Shown: positions 8,174 through 18,115, counted from the first letter of the stretch. The stretch: 62,607 nucleotides of DNA from CAYPLH01 sp964411505 (GCA_964411505.1 CAYPLH010000020.1:1-62607); one strand, 5' to 3'. Numbers and translations: made by a program. The notes: generated by a model from the sequence alone, not told the origin.

Positions 8174-9517
8174 TCATTTTAAGCGGTTAATTAGTTTCAC
8201 TTTCTCGATAAGTTTTTCCTTTGTGTTAATATCAGGGTCTTCCATTACAATGTCTAATAATCTTTTCAAAACTCTTCCTATTTCTTTTCCCTCTTTACAC
8301 CCAATCCTCTTAAGATCCTCACCATCAATTGCTAGATCTTGTATACTATAGCAATATTCATTCTCAATAATATTTTTATAAAGACTTTTGATCTTATTCA
8401 ATTTACTATAGCTACTTTCATAAAAAACCGGATTTTGTGCAGATATATCAGCTGCTCTAAGCTCTAATAACCTTGCAAAACCTTGCTTGCCAAGCTTGTT
8501 TAGCCATTTACAAATAGATTTTCGACTTTCCCCAACAGTTAAATCATGATTTAAAACAAGCTTTACCACTTTATTTATCGTATCATTATCTACCCTAAGG
8601 TTATGCAGTGTCTTTCTCGCTATTCTTGCAGATGCCCTGTTATGACCATAGAAATGATCAATTCCTTTTTCATCTACTGTTCTGCATTCAGGCTTTCCTA
8701 TATCATGCAGGAAGGCAGCCCAACGCAAAACGACATCATTTCTTACATTTTCAACAACCTTGTAGATATGCTCATCTACACTATAAACATGATATGGATG
8801 CTTCTGGGGATATCCTTTACAATTTGAAAACTCGGGAATAATTTCCTCGATTAGTCCCAGCTCAACAAGATCCTGTAATCTTCCTGGAAACTCTGAGATA
8901 AGTATTTTCTCAAACTCACTTCTAATTCTTTCGCGGCTTACTTTATTTAACAACCTTGCATTTTGAATTATAGCATTCTTGGTTTCATAGGAAATACTAA
9001 ACCCCAATTGAGCAGAAAACCTGACTGCTCTTAGCATCCTTAAAGCATCCTCTGAGAACCTTTCATTTGCATCGCCTACACAACGTATTATTTTATTTTT
9101 CAAATCCTCTTGACCGCCAAAAAAATCAATAAGCCCTTGTTTGTTATTATAAGCCATTGCGTTTATAGTGAAATCTCGACGCTTTAAATCATCTTCAATT
9201 GACTGTGTAAAATCCACTCTATCAGGTCTTCGGTTGTCAGAGTATTCCCCATCAATTCTATAAGTTGTAGTTTCAAAATTACTTCCATTCATCACTAAAG
9301 TCACTGTGCCATGATTTAGGCCTGTTGGTATTGTATGAAGATCCTTAAATAGCTGCATAACAACATCAGGCTGTGCATCAGTTGCAATATCCCAATCATT
9401 CGGTACTCTATCTAGCAAACTGTCTCGTACACAGCCACCTACTGCAAATGCCTCATATCCGCTTTGATACAGCCTATTTATTATATATTCAACTTCCCGG
9501 GGTAAATTGATAGTCAT
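8174..9517 (-). CDS. cca: CCA tRNA nucleotidyltransferase
   Basis: This enzyme adds or repairs the 3' CCA end of tRNAs. The 447-residue protein shows the class II polymerase head with G-G-C-V-R-D at about 27-32, the metal-binding D-W-D at 41-43 and R-R-D-F-T-I-N-A-M. The neck and body helices include E-D-A-L-R-M-L-R-A-V-R-F. A C-terminal HD-type domain is indicated by F-L-H-D-I-G-K. The length fits the HD-domain Firmicutes subtype. The start has GCGAGGTGG upstream. It follows galT-galK on the same strand, with a terminator-like hairpin between. Confidence 0.93.
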   Translation of the reverse strand: MTINLPREVEYIINRLYQSGYEAFAVGGCVRDSLLDRVPNDWDIATDAQPDVVMQLFKDLHTIPTGLNHGTVTLVMNGSNFETTTYRIDGEYSDNRRPDRVDFTQSIEDDLKRRDFTINAMAYNNKQGLIDFFGGQEDLKNKIIRCVGDANERFSEDALRMLRAVRFSAQLGFSISYETKNAIIQNARLLNKVSRERIRSEFEKILISEFPGRLQDLVELGLIEEIIPEFSNCKGYPQKHPYHVYSVDEHIYKVVENVRNDVVLRWAAFLHDIGKPECRTVDEKGIDHFYGHNRASARIARKTLHNLRVDNDTINKVVKLVLNHDLTVGESRKSICKWLNKLGKQGFARLLELRAADISAQNPVFYESSYSKLNKIKSLYKNIIENEYCYSIQDLAIDGEDLKRIGCKEGKEIGRVLKRLLDIVMEDPDINTKEKLIEKVKLINRLK

Positions 9518-9556
9518 GAATCCACCTCGCGTATTAGAAGATCATTTATAAACAAA

Positions 9557-9594
9557 ATAGGCAATACCCACCTTCCATTAAGTGTATTACCTAT
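9557..9594 (-). terminator. terminator after galK
   Basis: A stem ATAGGTAATAC / GTATTGCCTAT with one mismatch and a loop of about 16 bases, followed on the minus strand by TTTG-TTTA. It separates galTK from cca. Confidence 0.6.
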
Positions 9595-9682
9595 TAGTTG
9601 CTTATTGATTGATTGATTTAAGCATACTATCCTTATCATAAGTTTTTATATATAGGAATTATCTACTTACATGAATAGTTGC

Positions 9683-10867
9683 TTATACCAGTTCTTTTGC
9701 GCCATCTCCCGCTTCACAAACGTAAAATGCAGCATTTAGACCCACACGCTCGTAATAGTTCCTACCCACTTCCTCTTTGAACTTTTCAACCACATCTTCT
9801 TTTACTAAGCTCACTGTACATCCGCCAAATCCTGCGCCCGTCATTCTAGAACCAACTACTCCGTCAATCTTTAATGCTTCTTCTACAAGAGTGTCCAGCT
9901 CAATACCGGTTACTTCATATAAATCTCTCAGGGAGTTATGAGATTGAATCATGAGTTTTCCAAACTCTTCTATGTTATCACTGTTAAGTACATCAATGGA
10001 TTTTAATACCCTGTCATTCTCAGAGATTACATGCTCTACTCTGTTTCTGATGGTGTTGTCCTCAATAAGATGCTTGTTCTTTACAAACTGCTCGTAGCTG
10101 ATTTCACCTAGATAAGCAATATCTGGTATGACATTTTTAAGAATTTCCAGACCTGATTCACATTCGCTGCGCCTTTCATTATACTTTGACGCGCCTAAGC
10201 TTCTTTTTTTGTTTGTGTTAGAAATTACAATCTTATAGCCTGAAAGATTAAGTGGAACATGCTTAAAGCTTAGGTCACGACAATTGAGAAATATCGCATG
10301 GTCTGCCTTGCCCATAGCAGAAGCGAATTGATCCATAATTCCACAGTTCACTCCAACATAATTGTTTTCAGCCTTTTGCCCTATCTTTGCCATTTCAACC
10401 AAATCAACATCCGCTTTTATACCTTTTGCTTCATTTGCGAATGTTACCAGTACCAATGCTGTTGAAACCTCAATTGAAGCTGAAGAAGACAACCCAGCAC
10501 CAAAGGGAATAGTGCTATGGTACAAGAGATCGCTGCCTATTAGGTCATATCCCGCTTTAATAAGCTCATCTGCTACTCCAAGCTGATAGTTTCCCCATTC
10601 AAGCTTTTTATAACGCTCAAGTTCCTTAAGCGATGCTCTAACTCTTACATCAAGATCAGTAGCAGCAAGATTCATCTGCATGTCATCTCTTTTTCTGGCT
10701 ACAACTATAGTTGTTAAATTCAAAGCTGCAGGAAATACATATCCTCCATTGTAATCAGTATGCTCACCTATAAGATTAACTCTTCCTGGTGATGTAAAAA
10801 ACCTTATATTATCCCCGTCTCCGCCATAAATCTCCAAGAACATGGACTTAAGTTCATTTTTGTTCAT
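9683..10867 (-). CDS. galK: galactokinase
   Basis: GalK phosphorylates alpha-D-galactose to galactose-1-phosphate in the Leloir pathway. The 394-residue GHMP kinase has the signature G-R-V-N-L-I-G-E-H-T-D-Y-N-G-G near residues 28-42, the ATP-binding P-F-G-A-G-L-S-S-S-A near 126-135 and the third motif G-A-G-F-G-G-C near 345. Length and motifs match typical GalK. Ribosome binding site GGGGAGG. It follows galT by about 73 bases. No galE or mutarotase is in the window. Confidence 0.95.
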   Translation of the reverse strand: MNKNELKSMFLEIYGGDGDNIRFFTSPGRVNLIGEHTDYNGGYVFPAALNLTTIVVARKRDDMQMNLAATDLDVRVRASLKELERYKKLEWGNYQLGVADELIKAGYDLIGSDLLYHSTIPFGAGLSSSASIEVSTALVLVTFANEAKGIKADVDLVEMAKIGQKAENNYVGVNCGIMDQFASAMGKADHAIFLNCRDLSFKHVPLNLSGYKIVISNTNKKRSLGASKYNERRSECESGLEILKNVIPDIAYLGEISYEQFVKNKHLIEDNTIRNRVEHVISENDRVLKSIDVLNSDNIEEFGKLMIQSHNSLRDLYEVTGIELDTLVEEALKIDGVVGSRMTGAGFGGCTVSLVKEDVVEKFKEEVGRNYYERVGLNAAFYVCEAGDGAKELV

Positions 10868-10940
10868 TAATTGTTTCCTCCCCTGTACTCACTTTCTTAA
10901 TTTCTATTTTGCACAATTATCATTGCAGCTCTTTCTACTT

Positions 10941-11918
10941 TCACTTATTATTTGATTCAATAAACTTTTTATATGCAATCCTCAGTTCTTCTGCTTTTTC
11001 TTCTGGGGCTGTCGGATTACAATGTGCCCATGCTCCTGTTTCACTAGACGCATTAAATTTTTGTTTTACATCCGAACGCATAGGAGGAAAAAATTCTATA
11101 TGAAAATGATAGTAGTCACTAAAGTCTCCACTGTTAACAGGATTCTGATGCATGCACATCATATATGGAAATTTTGAATCAAAAAGAGAATCCAACATGC
11201 CCGCTGATTCTTTCACTGCTTTAGCCAAGTTATGTTTTTCTTGCTCTGTAAATTGAACAAGGTTTTGCTTATGATTTTTCGATATAATATAAATACCGTA
11301 AGGATATTCTACAAAGAATGGTAGTACAACAATAAAGTCATCATTTTCGAAAATAACTCTCTTTTCAAACTCAGTTTCTTCTTTAACCATATCACAAATA
11401 AGACATGATTTTTTGTCTTCAAAATGCTCTTTACATGCTTCAAGCTCTAGTTCCAGCTTCTTGGGTATAAAAGAGTAACCATATATCTGTCCGTGGGGGT
11501 GCGGCATAGTAACACCGACCACTTCTCCCCTGTTTTCAAATATAAAAATATATTTTATTTTTTCATCCTTTTCGAGCTCTAAGAAACGTTCTGTCCATAG
11601 GTCAACTAGCTTCTTAACATGATCTACTGGCAATTCAGGGAGGGTTGTATTATGGTCCGGAGAATAAAGAATAACCTCACACTTGCCATACGCCTCACTT
11701 ACTTTAAAAAAGTCTGTACCAACATCATCTGGAGCTGGAGGTTCTTGTGACAATGCTGGAAAATCATTATCATATTCATATACATCATAATTTTCAGGTA
11801 CTTTACCCGATCCTGGACAAAATGGGCACCAATCCTTTGGCATCTGAGGCCTGTCCTGCCTGTGAGATGCTATCATTACCCAATCCTTTATAAGTGGATT
11901 CCAACGTAATTCAGCCAT
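10941..11918 (-). CDS. galT: galactose-1-phosphate uridylyltransferase
   Basis: GalT exchanges UMP between UDP-glucose and galactose-1-phosphate. The 325-residue protein has the zinc-binding C-P-F-C at residues 31-34 and the active-site H-P-H (140-142) within M-P-H-P-H-G-Q. The C-terminal half has a second HIT-like domain (Y-Y-H-F-H-I-E). It belongs to the class I (E. coli-like) family rather than the longer Firmicutes GalT2 type. Start with GAGGTG upstream. It is first in a two-gene operon with galK. Confidence 0.95.
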   Translation of the reverse strand: MAELRWNPLIKDWVMIASHRQDRPQMPKDWCPFCPGSGKVPENYDVYEYDNDFPALSQEPPAPDDVGTDFFKVSEAYGKCEVILYSPDHNTTLPELPVDHVKKLVDLWTERFLELEKDEKIKYIFIFENRGEVVGVTMPHPHGQIYGYSFIPKKLELELEACKEHFEDKKSCLICDMVKEETEFEKRVIFENDDFIVVLPFFVEYPYGIYIISKNHKQNLVQFTEQEKHNLAKAVKESAGMLDSLFDSKFPYMMCMHQNPVNSGDFSDYYHFHIEFFPPMRSDVKQKFNASSETGAWAHCNPTAPEEKAEELRIAYKKFIESNNK

Positions 11919-12323
11919 TTTTACACCTCTTGTTTTTTATTAAGTCACTTTAATCCACATCTCATACGAAAAGTGAATCATGTTAATATCCAACTGCATT
12001 AAAATGCCTTTGATTTATATAAAATAATTCTTGTAATGCACATATCTTCAATGAACTTCTAATGTCTATTTGCATAGAACTATTATGCACCATCCAGAAG
12101 CTTTTTGCTGCATTTTCATAAATTATATCATAGGAAAACATATATTCAAGATTATTATTGCTCATATTTACCATTGCTAACCCATAAGAGGTGAATGACT
12201 TAAGAAAATAGTTCTGATACGTAGGTTGATTGGTGGTTGGTTGATCGGTTGGTTGGTTGGTTGGAAAGCTTTCTTACTCTTATAAGAATATAGATACAGT
12301 TAACCTTTCAAACGCAAGCTGCA
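11919..12323. other. intergenic region upstream of galTK
   Basis: About 405 bases. It holds the galTK promoter region and a GGTT repeat tract at 12222-12264. A 63-codon open frame inside it (11983-12174, minus) has no good ribosome binding site or recognisable motif and is left uncalled. Confidence 0.5.
12222..12264 (+). repeat. GGTT tetranucleotide tract
   Basis: A T/G-only stretch with GGTT units, perfect over 12247-12264 (four and a half units) and degenerate before that. It lies about 300 bases upstream of galT. Such tracts can slip in length and can fold as two-layer G-quadruplexes. Confidence 0.8.
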
Positions 12324-12677
12324 TCAAACAATGACATAATTAAAAAACATGCATTGCCATAGTAATGATATCTGCTCGGTTAATATATCTTCTTCCACCT
12401 CTATCTCAACAGGACTATCGCCAAATATTATACCTTCTCCATCAATCTCCCGTAAAAAAACTCCAAACCTGTGGTATTTTTTAGTGTTTACAAGTTTACC
12501 CGCTTCATTGACCAGTAATTTCGCGTTCTGATACAAAAAGCTATTTTTTCTTTTTTGCTTATTAAATTCATTTTTATCTGCAAAAAGACTTATTGGACGG
12601 AAACATTTCCAAATATATGAACCTGACTCTACCTGAAGTAAAAATCCGCTAACATTTCTTGTGAACAGACTGTACAC
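12324..12677 (-). CDS. hypothetical protein
   Basis: A 117-residue soluble protein that I do not recognise. The first half is aromatic and basic, the second half acidic (E-I-E-V-E-E-D), and there is no signal peptide. The GTG at 12677 has GGGGGTGAT a few bases upstream. Another GTG at 12686 falls within that site. The flanks of this gene, without the gene, recur at 24883-24945 as if a second copy had been deleted. That argues it was once part of a duplicated block. Confidence 0.45.
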   Translation of the reverse strand: MYSLFTRNVSGFLLQVESGSYIWKCFRPISLFADKNEFNKQKRKNSFLYQNAKLLVNEAGKLVNTKKYHRFGVFLREIDGEGIIFGDSPVEIEVEEDILTEQISLLWQCMFFNYVIV

Positions 12678-12686
12678 TAAAATCAC

Positions 12687-13046
12687 CCCCGATACATAGA
12701 ATAATCATCCAAAAAAGTTTTTAAATTTTTTTCAAAAGATTCCCTGATTCTTGGTATCCTAATCCCATTATAACACACGGTTGTTTTCATCTGCAACCAA
12801 AGCCCCATAATAATACAAGACCAAGCCTTTGAGGGTTACTGCTCACAGGCAGCTTAAAGAAATATAACTATGCAATATTAGGAAACATTAGCGAAATGCA
12901 GCTTAGAGATGTATAGTACTACTATGACCCGGTTTTTAGTGAAGAGCAAGGATGATTTGAGCTTTAAGAGTCAGACCTTCCTTGCTCGGTTGCAAAGCTT
13001 TTTACAGTTAAACTTATAAGAAATAACAGCCTTCGCCGGATTTTAC
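12687..13046. other. intergenic region with repeat copy A
   Basis: About 360 bases between the hypothetical gene and the FG-GAP gene. Most of it is occupied by the dispersed repeat at 12843-13006. No gene is seen. Confidence 0.6.
12843..13006 (+). repeat. dispersed hairpin-bearing repeat, copy A
   Basis: The first 75 bases align with 38659-38733, including a 40-base identical block (12878-12917 = 38694-38733). After a variable spacer comes a 9-bp inverted repeat (12944-12952 with 12979-12987), then a final TTTTTACAG also present in copy B. Unlike copy B, the closing inverted arm is not evident. Confidence 0.8.
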
Positions 13047-15263
13047 TCACCCGTTCGGCTTTAGCTCCCAAAGGTTCAAATATTTCTTGTCTGCCCAGCC
13101 ATGGCTGATTATACCGGGATTTCCAGAGGCAAGGCTTATAATTTTCGTTCCGTTATGATGCTCAAACCGGTCATCTACAAGGTAACGAATCCATGTCTTA
13201 CCGGACTTATCTCCTTTTTTATAAACAAATAGCCTAGAACGACTTCTTTCTGGCTGGAAGGGGTCATGCTCACCGCAAATAACCTCAGGCTCGCCATCAC
13301 CATCAAGATCAAAGACTGATATCGAGTGAGGTGAGCGCAAAGAATCCATGGTATGCATTTTCCAAGGCTGCTCCTTGTCAAAGCCCGGATTTTCAAACCA
13401 TGCCAGCCGTGCAAACACCATTGTATCTTCTTCCGAACGGTAAACCTCCTCACCCAGTACTATATCAATTAATCCGTCTTTGTTCACATCAAATAGAGCC
13501 AGTCTGCAGCCTTCAAAGCCCTCTGCATATTTATGAGTTTTAAATGTCCCATCACCCATATTCTCCAGCCAATACCCTGCCATAATTATGTCAGGTAAAC
13601 CATCCTTGTTAAGATCAAATACCACAATTTCCTCACCGTAAGGAAGCTCTACAAGTGTACGCTTCTCCCATGGTGAATCCGCAGGATTATCAGGTATCAC
13701 AAATATTTCCGGGTAATCCGTGCTTCTGCTCTTTTTGCAACTGTGATATGCCGCTATAAAAGCGCTTTTTCCGTTGGGCAGCACTGCACCAGCTGCTGCT
13801 CCGTGAGCCCAGCTTCCTGCACCCTTGCCAATATAATGCTCCTCCCAAACTCCATTTTCAGGATCTGTTGGCTTTAGCCAATAGAACTCACTGGAGAGCT
13901 TTCCTAAGAATTTTTCTCCGCTTTCGTCCACCTTTGATGCAATTATTTCTTGCTTGCCGTCTCCGTCAACATCATAAACCGCTGCTACCTGAAAAATACC
14001 GGGTATCTTAAATTTCTCCCAATTGGGGCTTTTATACCACCAAGAGCCGCACACTACATCCTCCAATCCATCACCGTTTATATCAGCGACAAAAACCTCA
14101 GTGCAGGTTTCACTTTTGTCCCGGTCAATAAACGTGTGCTTAAAATTAGTGAAAATAGAGGGCTCATCACGCTTTTTCCATATTTGAACCACAGGGAACT
14201 TCCACGACTTTCCGACAATTTCCTTTACTCCGTCCTTATCAATATCATACATGATAGCTTGATGAGTACCTGCTCCTTTATATAGAAGCTCACTGCTCCA
14301 GGATTTGCCCTTATTGCTTGTTGTATATTGAATCAGCCTCGCATTCCAGTTATACAGCTTTTGCCAACCTCCCTTGGCCATCTCCCCAAGAAAAATATGA
14401 CTATTTTCATTTTCATCATTCCAAGCTTGTATCGAATGGGCGAACACCAACCCATCATCTATTCTGTGCTCTATCCATGGGTCTTCAGGATTTTCCAATA
14501 TTCGGTTTTCAAACCACGAAAACAGTCCTTCTTTGTACTCTGACTCTACTGTGATAATGTCCGGTCTGCCATTTCCGGTAATATCCAATAGCGCAACTCT
14601 GCACATATCACGAAAACTTGGAGCATAAACCCTGCGCTCCCACAATCCCGAATAAGGTCCTCCTTCGGGGCACGTGTACCAGTCTGCGCTCGATACAATC
14701 TCAAGCTTTCCGTCTCCGTTCAAATCTCCTACTGCTAATCCTTCGGTATGGAATCCGTCCATGACTTGGTATTTCTTCCATTGCTCATTAATATTTGCCG
14801 AATGCTTATAAAGAAAAATACCCGGAGTTCTCGAATAGGAAGCTACTGCAAGCATTTCCCTTTCCCCGTCTTCATCAATATCCACAAACAAAATGTCATG
14901 GGGATTTCCCGCACACTCCGAATCGATTATATGCTTGCTCCATACTCCGTGAATATCCTTAGGAGGCTTAAACCATACAATATAAAATCTCCTCGGATTA
15001 TTCTGCTGTTCAGAAACAACTACTTCCAAAATACCGTCTCCGTCAATATCCTCCAGCGCAAGACCGACATGGAAGAAGTTCTCATCAATAGTGCCTCTTT
15101 CCCCCGTCTCCGGTTTGTACCAGAACAAAGCTGATTTTCCGCCTGTGATTATAATATTTTCCCCATTGCCGTATATGTCTCCGACTGCAAAGCTATGGAG
15201 ATCCTCCACCGGCGGAAGTGCATCAATTATCTTGTACTCTAAAAAGCTTTTATTTGTTTGCAT
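13047..15263 (-). CDS. FG-GAP/VCBS-repeat beta-propeller protein
   Basis: A protein of 738 residues made almost wholly of FG-GAP/VCBS blades. Calcium-binding loops such as D-I-D-G-D-G, D-L-N-G-D-G, D-I-D-K-D-G, D-V-D-G-D-G and D-L-D-G-D-G recur about every 45-60 residues. Such propellers bind carbohydrate or protein, and some have become lyases. No catalytic residue can be assigned. There is no signal peptide, which is unusual for this fold and matches the neighbouring cytoplasmic-looking sulfatases. The ATG at 15263 has AAGGAGAA 8 bases upstream. The in-frame start at 15302 is less likely. It lies downstream of sulfatase 1. Confidence 0.8.
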   Translation of the reverse strand: MQTNKSFLEYKIIDALPPVEDLHSFAVGDIYGNGENIIITGGKSALFWYKPETGERGTIDENFFHVGLALEDIDGDGILEVVVSEQQNNPRRFYIVWFKPPKDIHGVWSKHIIDSECAGNPHDILFVDIDEDGEREMLAVASYSRTPGIFLYKHSANINEQWKKYQVMDGFHTEGLAVGDLNGDGKLEIVSSADWYTCPEGGPYSGLWERRVYAPSFRDMCRVALLDITGNGRPDIITVESEYKEGLFSWFENRILENPEDPWIEHRIDDGLVFAHSIQAWNDENENSHIFLGEMAKGGWQKLYNWNARLIQYTTSNKGKSWSSELLYKGAGTHQAIMYDIDKDGVKEIVGKSWKFPVVQIWKKRDEPSIFTNFKHTFIDRDKSETCTEVFVADINGDGLEDVVCGSWWYKSPNWEKFKIPGIFQVAAVYDVDGDGKQEIIASKVDESGEKFLGKLSSEFYWLKPTDPENGVWEEHYIGKGAGSWAHGAAAGAVLPNGKSAFIAAYHSCKKSRSTDYPEIFVIPDNPADSPWEKRTLVELPYGEEIVVFDLNKDGLPDIIMAGYWLENMGDGTFKTHKYAEGFEGCRLALFDVNKDGLIDIVLGEEVYRSEEDTMVFARLAWFENPGFDKEQPWKMHTMDSLRSPHSISVFDLDGDGEPEVICGEHDPFQPERSRSRLFVYKKGDKSGKTWIRYLVDDRFEHHNGTKIISLASGNPGIISHGWADKKYLNLWELKPNG

Positions 15264-15537
15264 AAAACAAGTTCTCCTTATAATATGTTGAAAGTATATC
15301 ACCTAAAGTTTGCAGGATATATACAATCCTTTCGGAGCCAAAATAACAGTGACTCCCCCAGAATATTACCCAAGTCTTATTTTAGCGGAATAATCCAATA
15401 AAGTATATCTCGAATTATTTACTTGCTTTCGATTTTCATACTAAAATCATTCCACCCGTGTCTATTTAAGAGGTAGCTCAAACATATTAACTAAAGAATC
15501 ATCTCTAATACAGCTAGTCACAGCGAGGCTTAGGAAA

Positions 15538-15578
15538 ACACAATTTTAAATATCTACTCAACCCTTTGAGAATTGTGT
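15538..15578 (-). terminator. hairpin after sulfatase 1
   Basis: An outer stem ACACAATT / AATTGTGT encloses a small CTCAA / TTGAG hairpin. On the minus strand it is followed by TTTTCC. It starts about 18 bases after the sulfatase 1 stop and is terminator-like. Confidence 0.55.
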
Positions 15579-15595
15579 GGGCTTTACATTATTTT

Positions 15596-17044
15596 CTAAT
15601 CATTAACCTGTGGAGGTAATCCTCTTTTGTCAATATCCAAGGGTACCACATCCGATGTATGTATATACCAGTTAAGAAGGCGTTCCTCCAGCTCTCTTTT
15701 TATATCAGTGTATTTTGGATTTTCATACAGGTTACAAAGCTCTTGAGAATCTGTTCTAAGGTCATACAGTTCGCTTACACCTTGAGGTCTTTTAATAAGC
15801 TTATACTCCAGAGTACGTATCATTGTACTCCTGCAAACGCTCTTTGGACATTCCTGCTGCTGTAGTGCTTTTGGATAATATACATGCTTTGGATTCATAA
15901 GATTTATATTATTTAATATGCTACCTTCAAAACAATGAAGCTCATGGGTATCATATCCCCCTTCAGCGAACACTGCACGGTTTTTGTCACCAGGAGCTCC
16001 CATTAGCTGTGGTACAAGCGACTTTGCAAAGTGTACATGACTAGGCTCAATTTTGGCAATATCCAGCACCGTTGCCATAATATCAAATAGCTCCACTTGC
16101 TCTTTTACTATATGCCCGGACTTGTTTTCTGGCATCCGTATCAACAGAGGTACATGTGTTATAGTGTCATCAAGGGCACTAGGCCATTTTTCAACTAGAC
16201 CATAATCACCAGCCCAATCTCCATGATCAGAGCTGATAATTAGAACAGTATCCTCGTCCAAGCCTGTCTCATCTAAGGCTTCAAGCAGTCTTCCTAGCAT
16301 CCAATCTACATAGCTATTCATCCCAAGATATACCGCCTGTATTTTTTCCATAGCACCTTCAGGAAGTTGGTCGAGTCCCCTATACTTTCGAATAAGACTA
16401 TGATAATCTGGTTTCCCATCGATGCCAGCAGGTCTTAAAGGTGATAAATCCTTTGGATTATACATGCTGTGAAATGGTTCAGGCGCAGAATATGAAGGAT
16501 GAGGCATAGTAAGGGGTAGATACATAAAAAACGGTTTGTCTCCCTTCTTCCTGTTATGCAAAAAATCTATGGACGTTTGTACGTTCTGCATATCACCAGT
16601 CTCATAACAGGATCCTGAAAATGCTTCACGTAAAAAGCTATAATGACCCGGAGTTCCCTCTTCATAAGGGCATGCTCCTGCTTGTCCGATTGCTTTTTCG
16701 CTTTTAGCCACATCCACTACACCTTCGAAGTAATCCTGTGCATAAAGATCATTTTTACCATACCATTCAATATGGTATCCGGCTTCTTTAAGATAACGAA
16801 ACAAACTTGGTTCGTGGTTCCTTAGTAAATGCCATAATGTACGGTGACCCCCTACATGAGGATACCAACCCGTCATTAAAGAGCACCTAGAGGGTGTACA
16901 GACAGGATGTTGTATATGACACTGCTCAAACATAACTCCCTCTTTGGCTACCCTATCATAATTGGGCATTTTAACTAGCGGATGACCATAACAGGATACA
17001 CTCTCTGCACGCATTTCGTCCGGGTAAAAAAATATAAAATTCAC
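15596..17044 (-). CDS. formylglycine-dependent sulfatase (sulfatase 1)
   Basis: A 482-residue alkaline-phosphatase-superfamily sulfatase that hydrolyses sulfate esters, probably on a sugar. The Cys-type formylglycine motif C-T-P-S-R lies at residues 49-53, followed by the family's C-S-L-M-T-G. The metal-binding S-S-D-H-G-D sits near 273-278. The first metal pair reads D-E rather than the commoner D-D or D-Q. Cys-type sulfatases in anaerobes need a radical SAM maturase, absent from the window. No signal peptide is visible, so it is probably cytoplasmic. The start is GTG, with AAAGGAG upstream. It differs from sulfatase 2 (28603-30045) at roughly 40 positions by eye. Confidence 0.92.
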   Translation of the reverse strand: MNFIFFYPDEMRAESVSCYGHPLVKMPNYDRVAKEGVMFEQCHIQHPVCTPSRCSLMTGWYPHVGGHRTLWHLLRNHEPSLFRYLKEAGYHIEWYGKNDLYAQDYFEGVVDVAKSEKAIGQAGACPYEEGTPGHYSFLREAFSGSCYETGDMQNVQTSIDFLHNRKKGDKPFFMYLPLTMPHPSYSAPEPFHSMYNPKDLSPLRPAGIDGKPDYHSLIRKYRGLDQLPEGAMEKIQAVYLGMNSYVDWMLGRLLEALDETGLDEDTVLIISSDHGDWAGDYGLVEKWPSALDDTITHVPLLIRMPENKSGHIVKEQVELFDIMATVLDIAKIEPSHVHFAKSLVPQLMGAPGDKNRAVFAEGGYDTHELHCFEGSILNNINLMNPKHVYYPKALQQQECPKSVCRSTMIRTLEYKLIKRPQGVSELYDLRTDSQELCNLYENPKYTDIKRELEERLLNWYIHTSDVVPLDIDKRGLPPQVND

Positions 17045-17350
17045 GATTCTCTTTCTCCTTTTTTTATGTTTTTATTGAAACAAAAAAATCTATACTCGGT
17101 ACTCACAACCTTAAATTTTTCATTAATATCATACGACAGTTTGCTATAACATACAAATATTTCTTAATATATAAAAAGCTCCATTCGCAAGGTTATTTTA
17201 TACGCATTCGTCTGCCTCAGTCATGGGGACGGTTCCATCGCTTTGCTTTCAGTTGGGTCGCTACTCTTTAAGAAGCTCTAGAACTGTCCCTAAGGCTTTA
17301 CTGCTATACAAATCTTAATATAGACATTATAAATACTGCTAATCACAACA
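17045..17350. other. intergenic region with a GGGGACGGTTC-type repeat
   Basis: About 306 bases between sulfatase 1 and the truncated GH130 gene. The only structure seen is the inverted-repeat element at 17225-17291. Confidence 0.5.
17225..17291. repeat. short inverted-repeat element with GGGGACGGTTC ends
   Basis: GGGGACGGTTC at 17225-17235 faces GAACTGTCCCT at 17281-17291. The ends resemble small palindromic repeats with GGGGACGGTTC / GAACCGTCCCC termini that are common in clostridial genomes. It may act as a terminator or be a degenerate miniature element. Confidence 0.5.
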
Positions 17351-18115
17351 TTACCTAGGTGATAAACAGAGTTTCAACAGATCATCTACATGCGCAGTTG
17401 CCAGACATTCCACTGTATCAGCTGCTCCATAGTATATCTTCACTTCCCCTGTTTCTTCTAGAATCATACCACCCGGAAAAATCACATTGTTTCTAAATCC
17501 ATCTAATTCATAATCAACTTCAGGAGCAATAAGTGGTTTTTTAGACATTCCTATTACCTTTTCTGGATTATTCAAATCCAAAAGCATAATTCCTGCGCAA
17601 TAGCGTTTTTTCCACGATTTTTCCCAACCATTTTTACCTCTGTTAGGATCCAAATCCACTGAATGAAAAGTTGTCAACCAACCCTTTTTCGTTTTAATTG
17701 GTGGGGCGCCAGGACCAATTTTATCATTGGCAAATGGAACGTCTTCTACCCCCAGGACAAGTTTGGAATTCCCCCAGTATCTAAGATCCGGTGAATCTGA
17801 TATCCAAATATCAAACCTGTCTTTTCCACCACGACCGTATACAGGGAAAGGTCGCTCTAACCTAATATACTTCCCATTAACTTTTTCAGGAAAGAGTACC
17901 ATATTTCGATTATCTGGTGTTGTCATACTAAGTACTTCTATTTTTTCAAAATCGTTTGTAACAGCAATTCCACCTCTTATGCCATGTCGAGTGTCTACTG
18001 CAAAGCATAGATAACAAAGTCCATCAATTACAGTCAATCGCGGGTCATAAACCCTTGTTATTTCTTCATCCTTCATATCTTCTACAATCGGGTAGCCTCC
18101 TACCCGATTGCTCAA
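17351..18115 (-). pseudogene. 5'-truncated GH130-family gene
   Basis: The frame encodes 254 residues almost identical, from about residue 12 onward, to the last 240 residues of the full GH130 protein at 24971-25969. Roughly the first 90 residues are missing, including the N-terminal blade of the propeller. The present first codon would be TTG within an inverted repeat, with no ribosome binding site. It is therefore probably not translated as an enzyme. Sequence upstream (18145-18254) shows no similarity to the missing part. It sits between the FGGY kinase and sulfatase 1 and is best read as half of a duplicated sulfatase-GH130 pair. Confidence 0.75.

Noticed and set aside
11983..12174. 63-codon minus-strand open frame upstream of galT
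   Set aside because: No usable ribosome binding site, no recognisable motif, and it occupies the galTK promoter region.
12843..12917. Repeat copy A as a riboswitch for the adjacent gene
   Set aside because: Copies lie in differing positions and orientations relative to genes (including between divergent genes), which fits a dispersed element better than a cis riboswitch.
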